Shown here: piece after piece, positions 36,701 through 47,271 of the stretch
Numbering within the stretch: the stretch's first letter is position 1
How the letters are laid out: each line of letters begins with the position of its first letter
Assembly: GCA_905182995.1 (NCBI GenBank)
Contig: CAJJDP010000109.1
Location: forward strand, 186,001-250,000
Length of the DNA stretch: 64,000 nt
Source: Paramecium octaurelia
Taxonomy: Eukaryota > Ciliophora > Oligohymenophorea > Peniculida > Parameciidae
Direction: 5' to 3'
Notes under the pieces: generated by a model
What the model saw: the letters and a program-made list of their open reading frames with translations, nothing else
Databases searched by the model: none
What the model was told of the DNA's origin: nothing
Program-made: the position numbers and the translations under genes

Positions 36701-37693
36701 TACTTTGAAGCAAGTAACATAATAACCATATAACCTATTTTATAATTCTTTAAGGTTGATTCCATTATGGCACCAACATTTGATACAATATACTTAGAAT
36801 CTTATGAAAAATTAAAATTTTATGAAATTAATGCTGATCTATTAACTAACATTTAAACTTAAATATTTCTCATTATTGTCTTAATTATCATTTATTATTC
36901 TTGTGCCTTACTTATAATTATAATAGATTCAATCAAAGTAGAATTATTACTTTTGCTTGGTAAATTTGGATATAAATTACTGATTTAAGTTAAAAGAGTG
37001 TGTTGGATTTATTAGAAAGAATTTAGAAAGGATGGGCTTAAGGCATTTCTAATAGCAAATTGTTGGGATCTTTTTTTTACTTGTTTTTTATAATTAAAAT
37101 CATCATAATCATATACTACATTCAGATCCATAATTTGTTTAATCTTCGCGTATGTAATATTTTATGGATCTTTGTTAATACTTAGATAATATATTTATAA
37201 GAATGAATTAATCAAACAAAATTGTTTTAGTTATTGGATTTCAAAAATCGATTTATTTTTCACCTTAAAAAAATTAGTTTTCATTTTCATTTTAGTATGC
37301 TTTCAAAAAAATGAGTAAATTCAAACAATCTTATTAACATTTGTATGTAATTTATATCTCATTTATGTAATCAAATTCAAACCAGTCATAAAAAAATAGG
37401 ACTATTGTAATTTAATTATGATGGAAGGAAGTGCCTTTATTTTTACATTAACCTCTGCTATGTATTGGAGCGCTTTTAAAACCATAATAACCAGTAATAG
37501 CTAGATATGTCTTGGCTGGTTTCATATTATAATGTTACTTCTAGTTTTATTAGTGAATTTATTGATACAAATATATGGAACCTTTCATACTTTGATAAGT
37601 AAAATTAGCGAAAAAGTTTGTAAAAAATAAAAAAAACGATTAATATAAGCAAATCCATATCCTTTATCTAGTGTAATAAAATTCAAACCATGA
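30729..37693 (+). CDS. Cysteine-rich multi-pass surface protein, copy C (interrupted by two assembly gaps and duplications)
   Basis: ATG 30729 starts a clear signal peptide ([19 protein letters not shown]). N-terminal modules carry [24 protein letters not shown] and IDTWDNEYF, with introns such as the 22-nt one before ESWGFRDF and a 25-nt intron starting gtc. A CPSDCETC linker, a second module and the DUF4215/Myxo repeats follow. The last ~700 bp encode several membrane helices ([45 protein letters not shown]) ending VIKFKP before TGA 37693. 'n' at 33954 and 35623, each with a flanking direct duplication, mean that the middle is tripled by assembly; the real protein is probably near the size of copy A. 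Confidence 0.7.
32614..35294. repeat. Direct duplication around the 'n' at 33954
   Basis: 32614-33953 and 33955-35294 (about 1340 bp each) are near-identical and cover cysteine repeats plus the first part of the C-terminal region of copy C. They differ at a short stretch near 32890/34230, so they are not a mere copy of one read and may derive from different family members. Confidence 0.82.
34261..36985. repeat. Direct duplication around the 'n' at 35623
   Basis: 34261-35622 and 35624-36985 (about 1362 bp each) are near-identical. Together with the previous pair they put three copies of the same cysteine-repeat/membrane segment in a row, separated by single unknown bases. Confidence 0.82.
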
Positions 37694-37910
37694 TATATTT
37701 ATGTAATTAATAATTTTTTAATTTTACATTATAATAAATATCTGCTATTAATAGAAGTTCTAAAATAGCTGGTGCAAATTTTTATCGCCATTAATTGAGC
37801 TTTGTACTCAATAATTAAATTGACTGTAATAATTCATTTTTTTTTTCAAGCATTTTAATTTTTGAAATCAATATCTGGTAAATTTCTGAGTTAATAATTA
37901 ATTTAGAATA

Positions 37911-39409
37911 ATGTCTCTTAATGATTAAGAAGATTAATTCTAAAATGTAAACAATTTAGAATTGGATTAAGATTAAGCAGAGGAAATTTAAGTATATAAA
38001 TAATTGTTGCCTGACACAATCCCAAAAAAAGTAGTTGATTAATTTATTTAAATCATTGAATCACACTAATTTAAGTAGATTTCTGCTAACGATATGATTA
38101 ATATTAAATTGGAATCAGAAGACATTATGTCATTATATGTAGAGTTAGTCATTTTAAAAAATTATTTAACAAAGTACGACTTAGATGAATATGAAGACAT
38201 TGGAATGAATTTTTTAAATGCAGTACTACTTATTCCAAGATTGATTCATATAATCAAAACTACTGAGATTCCATTAATTTAATATGATGTTCTTTGGATT
38301 CTTGGTAATATAGCTACATTCTAATCGTTTGATCGGTTAATTATTTAAAATGATGGTATTGATATTATTCTACAATAATTGAATTCAACTTATCAATAAA
38401 TTTAATTATAAGCAAGTTGGACCTTAGGTAACATAGCAACTGTTGGAGAATTAGAATAAGTTTGCAGAGATTAGGTCAGATAGAAAGGAGGGGTTGAGCA
38501 AATACTTAAATTACTTTCTAAATTGAATGATCCTAAAAATATTGAATAGTGTTTTTGGTGTCTTAACAATATCTGTGCAGATGGAATAACTTATCTAAAA
38601 GAAGAGACTGTTAAAAATTTAATTTTGTAGTTGTGTAATTTCATAAACAATTATGATGATGAAATTATAATTCAATCTTGTTTAGAAGTGTTAAGTGAAA
38701 TAATACCATCTACTTATGAAAACAACCTTCTTATTGTACAAAGCAACATAGTCCCTAAATTATTAAGATTAGTTGTTAATTAATAAAGAAAAACCAGTGT
38801 TAAATCTTTTGAGTTCCTTTGTGATCTTTTTGAGAGCGGTGGTTAAGTGTGTGATCATATTTTATCATAGAAATTTTTAGATGTGGCTGAAAAACTATTG
38901 AAAAATGAAAATTGTAGAATTAAAAGAATGAATGTTAATATTTTTTTTTTACTTTATTTTAGGTTTTAACTTGCTGTCTTTCGCTTTGTAAAGGAACTGA
39001 GAAACAGTATAAATAATTAATAGAAAATTAAATCATCTTTTAAGAAATTTTTCGATAGGTGTAGCTGAAAAATAATGATTTTATCAAGTCTTTTGTGAAT
39101 TTAGCACTTTCAAAAGATAGAGATGTTATTTTGGTTCTTGTTAACAATCAAATCATATCAAATTTCATTAAGTTGTTTGAATAATTGCATGATAATGAAT
39201 TGCTTGAAGAAATGTTAAGAGGGTTAATCAATATTTTTTCAGGTATTAAGTATTGATTACAATTAGTGGTCAAATCCAATATATTAGAACTAAATGTAAA
39301 GTAGTTAATAAATGATTCTGAATTGAATTAAATTAATTAATTATTTTAGTTCCATAAAGTTTAATCACTAAGAGTTTGTGCTCAAAATATAATTTAATAT
39401 TTAGAATGA
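37911..39409 (+). CDS. Importin-alpha-like ARM-repeat protein
   Basis: Introns of 29 nt (38934-38962) and 24 nt (39243-39266) give 481 residues. After a Gln/Glu-rich N-terminus of ~70 residues, ARM repeats appear with the importin-alpha signature W..(G/N)NI: VLWILGNIATFQSFDR, ASWTLGNIATVGELEQ and FWCLNNICADGITYL. Importin alpha uses such Trp-Asn rows to hold nuclear localisation signals. The N-terminal importin-beta-binding domain (Arg/Lys-rich) is not apparent; the N-terminus is acidic instead. It may therefore be a divergent paralogue rather than a general import receptor. Confidence 0.8.
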
Positions 39410-39434
39410 GTATATATACATATCATATTAATTA

Positions 39435-40169
39435 ATGGCTTAATTCTTAGATCAAGTTTGATATGGTTATTGAACAAGGAAAAGATATGGATGACAAATA
39501 AAGATGAAATACTTGATTCAATTTAAAAATATATAAGAAAGTTCCTTAGTTTTTCAGAGATCAACATGAATTAGAGATATAATTTAAGGTTCAATGAAAA
39601 GGGGAAATTATAGTAATAATAATTATAAAGAGATTTACACATTCTCTTATATTTTATGGGAATAATGTGATTCTATATAAAATACGACATCTTAATATAA
39701 AAGATTTGAGATTAATTGATTTAAGTTATTTGAAAAATTGCAAAGGTGACTAAATTACAAGAATATCATGAATGTTAATATGATATTCATAAAAATGGTA
39801 AATGCTATCCAATACAAATCATTTAGATCCATTATAATAAACAGAAATGCAGTATTCAGAAAAAACATGTTATTTAATTAATTATTCATTAGATCCTTTT
39901 TATAAGAATTATAAAAATAATATTTCAAAGGAAGAATTCATTTAAATGGAACGAGTTCAAAATAAAGAAATCATATGAAGATGTCGATCCTAATATGATA
40001 ACATATTAATAATAAGAATAATTTCCTACAACTAAGGTATTAGCAATAATATGAAAGCTATATTGAAAATGTACAAATGCATCAGAAATAAGCATAGAAA
40101 CTAGAAGGGGAATTAGTTTAGGCTTCAAATGAAGAAGAAAAGCTATTGGATGGGATGAATGATTGTTGA
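39435..40169 (+). CDS. Coiled-coil protein, exon structure only partly resolved
   Basis: Coding-like segments on the plus strand start with ATG 39435 (MAQFLDQ) and include EKIWMTNKDEILDSIQKYIR, NNNYKEIYTFSYILWEQCDS, CYLINYSLDPFYKNYKN and a convincing C-terminal coil (YESYIENVQMHQKQAQKLEG) ending at TGA 40167-40169. Plausible introns are 39457-39479 and 39594-39618, both starting gtt, and a 34-nt one near 39983. The segment 39690-39800 still has TGA codons that these do not remove. The stop lies 11 bp from that of the convergent MsrB gene. Function unknown; a frameshifted pseudogene cannot be excluded. Confidence 0.42.
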
Positions 40170-40180
40170 TTCATAATAAG

Positions 40181-40637
40181 TCATTTATTTTCCTTTTTAA
40201 ATTATAAGGAAGCAGAGTTAATACAATATCTGATGCCTCCATGTTCTGCTGGGCCATCATCAAATTTGTGTCCCAAATGAGCATTGCATTTCTGGCATCT
40301 AACTTCAATTCTAGTCATTCCATGGCTGAAATCACTATAAAATAATTTTAAGAATATACCTAATCTCCTTAATATTTTTGGAGTCATAAGAGCCCCAAAA
40401 AGCGGGCCATCCACATCCTGAGTTGTACTTATGTTAAGATCCAAACAATTAATCTCCGCAAACAATACAGAAGTATTCTCCAGGATCTTTGGATTTGTAA
40501 TATTCATTCTTGAAAGGAGGTTCGGTATCTAGAGGATTAATTGATATTGTACCTGCCTCTTGGGTTACTCTGTATTATATGTCACTAAGTCTTTTTTTGA
40601 GTTCTTATTTTGAGAAGGTAGCAAAAGGTTATTACAT
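40181..40637 (-). CDS. msrB: Peptide-methionine (R)-S-oxide reductase (MsrB)
   Basis: A 25-nt intron (40335-40359) gives 143 residues, typical for a one-domain MsrB. Seen are the zinc ligand pairs CIVC and CQKC, the substrate pocket GCGWPAFW and [10 protein letters not shown], and the catalytic cysteine in RYCINSASL. The start, [19 protein letters not shown], follows the usual YRVTQEAGT lead-in. The enzyme reduces methionine-R-sulfoxide in oxidised proteins using thioredoxin. No targeting peptide is evident, so a cytosolic form is likely. Confidence 0.92.
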
Positions 40638-40698
40638 TAATTTATGTAATATTGCACGCATAAGTTTTTAATTTTAAAAGTTTTTAAATCTTGAATAA

Positions 40699-41198
40699 AT
40701 GACTCATAGTTACGGATTGAAGAAGGGAACAAGAAGCAAATTTGCAAAGCCATTCAGAGGTCATGGTAATATCAGTATCCGTAAAACACTCTAAACATTC
40801 AGAAGAGGTTGCTATCAATGTTAATTATAGGTGACTTTGTTGACATCTTAGTTGATGGTGCATAACACAAAGGTGTACCCTTCTAGTATTATCATGGAAG
40901 AACAGCAAGAGTCTTCAATGTGAATCCTAGAGGAATTGGTGTTTCATTACAAAGAAGAGTCAGAGGTAGATATGTAGAGAAGAGATTTCATGTGAGAGCT
41001 GATCATTTGAGACCATCAAAATGCAGAGAAGAATTTGTCAAAAGAGTTTAAGAGAACGATAAAAAGAAGACAGAAGCTAATAAAAAGAAATAACACATTT
41101 CCACCAAAAGATAACCTGTTTTACCAAGAGGAGCTGAAATTGTTAAGCCTGCTGCAACAGTATTCCAACATCCCAAAGCATTTGTTGAAATCATCTGA
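40699..41198 (+). CDS. RPL21: Large-subunit ribosomal protein eL21
   Basis: A 23-nt intron (40808-40830, starting gtt) gives 158 residues, matching eL21 length. Family features: HSYGLKKGTRSKFAKPFRGH at the N-terminus, FRRGDFVDILVDGAQHKGVP, YYHGRTARVFNVNPRGIGV and a basic C-terminal half with FVKRVQENDKKK. It is a structural component of the 60S subunit. The gene is divergent from msrB, with 61 bp between the start codons, so the two share a very short promoter. Confidence 0.95.
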
Positions 41199-41685
41199 CA
41201 AGAATGCATAAATTATAGTATATTATAAATTAGAATTTAAATAATATCTAACATATTCAAAATACAGTCTAGGATCAAAAAATTAGATCTTATTTAAATC
41301 TATTCTTTCTCTTTCTTTACATATTCTAGTATTTAATAACTAATTTTATCTTAATGATAAATCAAATCTTAAATTATATGTTTGGAATTATATAAATGAT
41401 TTAGATTATAAATTGGTGTAAAATTCATTAAGATTTTTGTTATGATATTACCTTTAATATTAAGGAAATCTTTATTTTAACAAAATGCTATTAATAAGAT
41501 AAGTATCTGTATTAGTATTATTATAAATAAGAAAATTATCACTATCTCTTGGTATTCAATACATCAATGAGTATGAAAATGAATATATTTATATATACAG
41601 ACTTGGAACAATAAAGGAGATTAAGAGATGATAATAGATGGGATGATTAATAGCATATGATATAAAATTTAATAAATAAATATAA
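41199..41685. other. AT-rich intergenic region
   Basis: 487 bp between eL21 and the next gene on the same strand. No coding-like frame, hairpin or repeat stands out on either strand; it should hold the eL21 terminator and the next promoter. Confidence 0.6.
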
Positions 41686-42556
41686 ATGTCAGGATTATTT
41701 AAAAATTATTCTAAGTTTGTGAGTGCCTCAGTATTTGCAAGTGCTAACAAACTAATAATAAACCCAGCAAGATGGACCTTTAATTCTGCAAACCTCTTTT
41801 ACAATCCTTCTTATAGATATACTGGATTACCATAGGGTATTAGAAATAATTTTGATATTAGGACATGAATTAACAGCATTCTCATTAGCTCAAATAGCAA
41901 GTGCATTAACTTATGAAGCTTAACAATTTAATACTGTAGATGCTTTGAAGGATGAAGCATAATTGAATTATCAATTTTCAGCTCAATGTGCTAGAGAGGC
42001 AATAACCTTTATTCAAAATAACAAATGGGGATAAGAAGTGGAGACAAGCGCTCAATTATTGTATGTGATTTAAAATAATGCCTTATTAAAAGATGTGAAC
42101 AAAGACATCTTATTGTCAAACTTAACTAAAAATGCTAAGTATTTATCCACTTAGAACATTGTGGATGTAGTCGTTAGTTTGTAAGACCATAAGGATGCTG
42201 GATTTTGGTCATAATTTTTCAGTGGCATCAAGAGTAAGGAATTTGCTTGGGAATTGCAGCCAATTGATTATCATGGTTGGGATACTGTGTAATTCGATTA
42301 TTTGGATCAAGTTAAACACTCATTCAAATTAAGCAATACATGGGCTGTATTGACTGCTTAAGACTCCCAATTGAAACGATTTGTTCTTGAAGGAGTGCTT
42401 TTCGGATATACAAACTTGTGGCTTCCTGTTCTTTACAGAGAAAAGAGAATCAAATATGTGTTTGATGATAGGTTGGTTGATAGAAGTGCATTTAAAAATG
42501 CCTTAAAGAAGATCAATGAAGTCCATAATGTACAAGAATTCCTTGCAAGAGCTTGA
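41686..42556 (+). CDS. Unrecognised protein with mitochondrial-type N-terminus, 281 aa
   Basis: A 25-nt intron (41837-41861) gives 281 residues. The first ~30 residues (MSGLFKNYSKFVSASVFASA, then NKLIINPARW) lack acidic residues and are rich in Ser, Ala, Lys and Arg, as in mitochondrial presequences. The remainder is soluble and helical (ALTYEAQQFNTVDALKDEAQ) with Trp-rich blocks near the C-terminus (FAWELQPIDYHGWD, FGYTNLWLPVLYREKR). No family is recognised; it may be a ciliate-specific mitochondrial protein. The next gene starts 28 bp downstream. Confidence 0.72.
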
Positions 42557-42584
42557 TCCATCATAAATAAAAATATATATAATA

Positions 42585-44035
42585 ATGTTTTCATAAATAT
42601 TCATTCTCTCTCCCAGAGGTGACACCATCATCAATCGGGATTTCAGATCAGATTTACCTAAATCCACACCTGAAACCTTCTTCAGACAGGCTAAAACCTA
42701 CTCAGGAGATGCCAATCCTTTGTTTACTGTAGATTGCATCCAATTTGCTCATATAAAAAGAGGAGGTTCTCTTCTCATACTTAAATTTAGGATTGTACAT
42801 TGTTGGCACATCCAGATTCAACTTACAACCAGCTATGTCATTAGAATTATTGGATCGATTAGCCAAGGAAATCAAAGATTTTTGTGGAGTCATCAATGAA
42901 GAAGTCCTTAGAAAGAATTTCATCTTAATCTATGAAGTCATCAATATTCTATTTTTCATAGATTCTAGATGAATCCTTTGATTTTGGCTACCCTCAACTC
43001 ATGGCTACAGAATAAATCAAACCACTCATTGTGAATGACCCAATTCAGCCTTAACCTGATTCAGTCATGAACTCCCTGAGACCAAAGATCCAAACATTCA
43101 ACATTTTTGTTCCAAACACCATTGGAAGTCAAGCTGTCTAGCGATCGGTATTAAACAAAAATTAAGCAAATGAAATTTTTGTTGATATTTATGAAAAACT
43201 CAATGTTCTCTTTAATTCTAGTGCATATGTTATCAATTAGAGTATCGAAGGATGTGTAATCTATTTTATCAATATAATAGATACAAATGACATCATTTTT
43301 ACAAGGAAATCCACCGCTAAAATTGGCATTGAATGAAGATCTTCAAATTGGAAGATAACAAGGGCAATATTCAGCTGGAGTCACTTTGGTATATATTAAT
43401 TAATAACATAATAAAGGATGATTGCAATTTCCATGAGTGTGTTAATGCAAATGAATTAGATATGAATAAAACATTACGTATACAACCACCTGATGGCTAA
43501 TTCGTTGTTATGAATTATCGTATAAGTGGAGATTATGCTGCTCCTTTTAGGCTGTTTCCCATTATTGAAGAGGTTTCCTCATCTAAAATTGAAGTAACTA
43601 TCAAATTGAAAGCCTGCTTTGATGCCAAAATAATTGCATCTTATGCGAATGTTCGAATTCCCATTCCAAAACAAACTGCAAATGCCTATCCTGAATTAGT
43701 TAAGAATGCTTAATTGGAGACTGCTGAATACGATTCAAATAAAAAGATGGTTGAATGGTAGATCAAGAAACTTTGTGGTGGCTAGGAAAGATCATTAAAA
43801 GTATTAATGAATTGTTATATATTTTTAGATTAAATTAACTCTATAGGCTACATAGACTGCTCACACTGCAAGAAAAGAGATTGGCCCTATTGCTATGAGC
43901 TTTGAAATACCAATGTTTAATGTAAGCAGATTGCAAATCAAATACTTGAGAATTGAGGAGAGAGGCAATACTACCAATCCTCATAGATGGGTGAGATATA
44001 TCACATAGAGTAGTTCCTATGTATGTAGAATCTGA
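42585..44035 (+). CDS. AP4M1: Adaptor complex medium subunit, AP-4 mu type
   Basis: Five introns (42766-42790, 42937-42961, 43256-43280, 43389-43416, 43801-43828; 25 or 28 nt) give 439 residues, close to the usual ~450. The N-terminal longin-like domain starts MFSQIFILSPRGDTIINRDF; the mu homology domain contains IRIQPPDGQFVVMNYRISGD and ends PHRWVRYITQSSSYVCRI. The last motif resembles AP-4 mu (PHRWVRYLSHSDAY in animals and plants) more than AP-1 or AP-2 mu. The protein would recognise tyrosine-type sorting signals at the trans-Golgi network as part of the AP-4 heterotetramer. It is convergent with the coiled-coil gene 28 bp away. Confidence 0.87.
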
Positions 44036-44063
44036 AATTAAATTAATATGCATAATCATATTT

Positions 44064-44739
44064 TCAAAATGTTTATAGTTTTTCAATAGACTTGTGCAAG
44101 TATGAATTTATATTTTTTAATCGATTAATTTCCAGTTTCTGGGAATTTATTAAGGTCTATTGCTTTATGATTATGTCTTCCCATTCTTTCATTTTTTTGT
44201 GAAGGTCTTTCTACTCTTATTAATAGTCTTATTATCCATCAAGGATTTGTAATTGCTATCTAATAACACTTTATTCTTAATAAATTTCATCTGGATTTTA
44301 AATAGTGTGCTATATATTTTAATCATTTAATCTATAGTTATTGATAGAATCATTACTAATTTTTAAGTCTGATAATTTCTTGATCTTTTTTGAAGTTCTC
44401 ATGTTAAAATGTATTAAGTGCAGATTCATAGATTTTAATTTTATTTTCTAAAATTTCTTCTCTTTCATTATTTGAAGGTTGTGTTTCTAAATCCAAGTCT
44501 TCTTCAATTACCATTTCTTCAAAAGAATTTAGTTCTTGTTGATATTAAGAGTTAGCAGAAAAACTAAATCTAGCCTCCTCTTAATTGCTTTCTAATTGTT
44601 TAAGACTATGGTTGATGAGATAGTTGATGTTTTTAGAAGATTTGGACAATTCTTCGTGCATATCAAGGAATCTGGTGTAAATTTCGCTTTAAAAATCAGT
44701 TAATGATTAAGATCTATGTGAAAATTTCATTTCTTCCAT
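44064..44739 (-). CDS. Coiled-coil protein, 216 aa
   Basis: A 25-nt intron (44332-44356) gives 216 residues. The N-terminal third is Ser-rich with FLDMHEELSKSSKNINYLI; an acidic stretch follows (FEEMVIEEDLDLETQPSN). From about residue 90 the chain is a nearly continuous heptad coil (EILENKIKIYESALNTFQH, MKEWEDIIIKQQTLINSQKL). Such proteins are abundant in ciliate basal-body and cortex structures, but no homologue can be named. Confidence 0.78.
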
Positions 44740-44826
44740 ATTTATATATAAATATAAAATTAAATTAAATTATATTATTAGTACAAAAAGAGGATTTATA
44801 TAGGGATCATTGCAGTGATTTACCTT

Positions 44827-45665
44827 TCAAAAGTTCTATATCCAAGACTTATAGCTTTGTTACATACTTACAATGTGAAAGTAAACTACTTCAATATTCT
44901 CACATTCATCGAATTGGAAGTTTAAGATTATAGGTTAGAGTTTAGTTAATCGTATTTCTGGTATCTTTGAGCATGAGTTTCTGAATCATTGGTTTACTAT
45001 CTAGCCTAGTTCTAAATTAATGAGTGCCTGTCGCTTTATCCTATCTAAAGAGGGAGTTTTATAAATTGTGCATGATTAGCTAATCCTCAACCGAATGTTG
45101 TATTAGCATTTTGAGAGTATGAATATCGGTTTCCAATCCTCTCTACCCTCTGAGAGTACTGAGACTCCTTGAATGTTTTATTATGGAAATATACTAGTTA
45201 ACTCTAATATTTCCGCTCATTTTAATTAATAATATTCATATATGCTACTCCAAGGAAATCATGTATGTAGAATTCAAACGCTACGCAACAGATGATTTGA
45301 TTTCCATGAATAATTTCTTAATTCTATTACAGCCATTTAGTATTTTGTATTGACATCTTTTCACAACTTCCCTGGATGCCTACTAATCTTGTGCATTAAG
45401 TTTTTTGCTCTTCTTCATTTTTTGTTTGGCTCTGAATTCAGCCCATATGGCTTTGGCCGAAGAGTAATTGATACCAATAGAGTGGGCAGCCTTGTTTCAA
45501 ATTGGTAAATACAGCTTTAATGGTTTGTTTTTCACTAACAACTGCCTTAAGAAACAAATCCTTAATTGATTAAGTAATCTTCAAATACTTCTTTTCTGCC
45601 AATCGAGGATCAAACTTTTTCATTTCCTTCTCCACTTACTATTTGATATCATCAATTATTTTCAT
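44827..45665 (-). CDS. Basic protein with helix-turn-helix-like N-terminus
   Basis: From ATG 45665 the first exon and a 22-nt intron give MKIIDDIKQQVEKEMKKFD, then KQTIKAAAHSIGINYSSAKA, which has the spacing of a homeodomain-like helix-turn-helix (Psq/resolvase type), followed by a Lys-rich patch (FRAKQKMKKSKKLNAQ). Downstream, three proposed introns (32, 47 and 33 nt) join segments such as ERKYQSQLVYFHNKTFKESQ and ILNFQFDECENIEVVYFHI into a 234-residue frame ending at TGA 44827. The sum is an exact codon multiple, but the 47-nt intron is unusually long. DNA binding is inferred from the motif shape only. Confidence 0.52.
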
Positions 45666-45735
45666 TTTTGAGAGAATTTAAATCAATTTGATTATATATT
45701 AATTCATTTGATATAAACAAAATGTAGTTAAAAAA

Positions 45736-47271
45736 TCATTATTAAAATCTACTAGTACCATATCTAACTTCCAATCTAAGATTATCATCAACAGTCAATC
45801 CTGCACATACTTTAACTAGATTCTCAAGCATAGCTCTCTATCTTGATAAAGCATTGATGGTAGTGATTCCACTCTCGGATTTTGGAGCCTTCATCAAATA
45901 ACTCAACCAAGACAATACTGTATCAAATCTTTGGAATTCAGTGGAATCCTTAGAGAATTGGATTCTCTCAAATAATTCGCATAACAACAAGAGATCCATA
46001 ATCAATGGAGCAGCCAATAAGGAATCTTCACAAACATTATAAACTGCAAAGGTTTATCTTCCTCCCAAAAAGATTTCAGCAATGTATTCATCCATAGCTT
46101 TCTTGCTATCTCCAGTTTCTGGACAATACTTGATAACAATAGTGTGATCAATGTTCAATTCCTCCTCTGTGGGATACAAAACCTTATTGGATTCCAAAAT
46201 ATCATCAACACAAGTCTTCTTACTTCTTTCCTTGCTTTTGAAACATGATTCTTATGAAAGGTTCTTTCCATCATTGTTTCCTAAATGGTTATATGAGATG
46301 ATGGCTTTTGGTTTAATACCAGCACCAACCAAGTATTCAACTAAACAAGTCTTAAATTTAGTTTATCCAGTTTTGAAATCATCTCCAGCAACAAAGACAC
46401 CAGCCTTTTCTGCTAATTCAATAACTCCTGGAACAATAGTATTTTATGGTGATCCATTAATGAATGAGCATCCTTCTAAACAAGCAGCACATGCAAAGAT
46501 TGTTGATGCACTAATTTCTGGATGACTTGATTCTATGGATTTCATTAATTTCTCAGCTGTTCCATGAACATTTGGATCTTCAACACAGAATCTCTCTGTA
46601 TTTGCTGTCCATAAGAGGATTACTTTATCCAAATTATTTTATTATTTGAAGTCGGCAATGTTCTTTCTGATGATATTAAGATGTTCTAATTTGTTATTTC
46701 CTGGAATGACATTGTCTGCTCTATCACCTTAGTTAGCTGCAATGAAATCTGGATAATAGATTGAAGGTAATGGAACCAACTTCTCTAAATATGGTCTCAA
46801 TTTTTATTGCAAATCATAGTCAACAACTTGTGCTCTGCCCATAGCATCAGCCAAATTCAATGAACTGATATCCCATCCTCCAAATACAATATCACATGGA
46901 TTGACCATTGGTAAGACGTCTTTGAATGGAACGAATACTTCTTCAGTATTGCATGTACCAATCTTAATGACACTGCTTTATGTAAGAGAACCATAGAAAT
47001 TAGGTTAATGAGTTCCTCTTCTGCTATTCCAAGTAATATTGAATTTGTTGGCCAATATACCTCCAGTAAGAGTTGTTCCATTGTTACCACCCCATCCTAC
47101 AAGCATGACACCTAATTTTGGAATTCTAGTGTCAGTCTTGAATTTGAAATTTGTTATCTATGGTTTTGCGATGTACTTGTCTCCATTCTTTTCAATGTTG
47201 GTTGACTTGTAATCATAGTCTGAGATTAAGAAGTGATCATCTTATTATGTTGTGGTTGATAAGACTTTCAT
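45736..47271 (-). CDS. INO1: myo-Inositol-3-phosphate synthase
   Basis: An intronless frame of 511 residues, the usual size. Motifs include the NAD-binding [13 protein letters not shown], then [67 protein letters not shown] and [14 protein letters not shown]. The enzyme converts glucose 6-phosphate to 1D-myo-inositol 3-phosphate, the first step to inositol lipids and phosphates; a PI4-kinase gene lies 4 kb away in the same orientation. Its upstream region has five TGCG-containing motifs within 180 bp (see 47272-47466). Confidence 0.96.

Larger units (their letters stand above)
23391..37693. repeat. Large inverted repeat (copy B arm and copy C arm)
   Basis: The cysteine-repeat and C-terminal coding parts of copy B (about 23640-28520, minus strand) recur in reverse orientation in copy C (about 31870-37450, plus strand), nearly base for base. 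Similarity falls sharply at the boundary with the N-terminal modules and near the last ~200 bp of each gene. Confidence 0.8.

Noticed and set aside
23391-37693. Genuine tandem partial duplications inside the cysteine-rich genes
   Set aside because: Every duplication has a single 'n' exactly at its junction, so assembly artefact is simpler; kept as a finding to check, not as biology.
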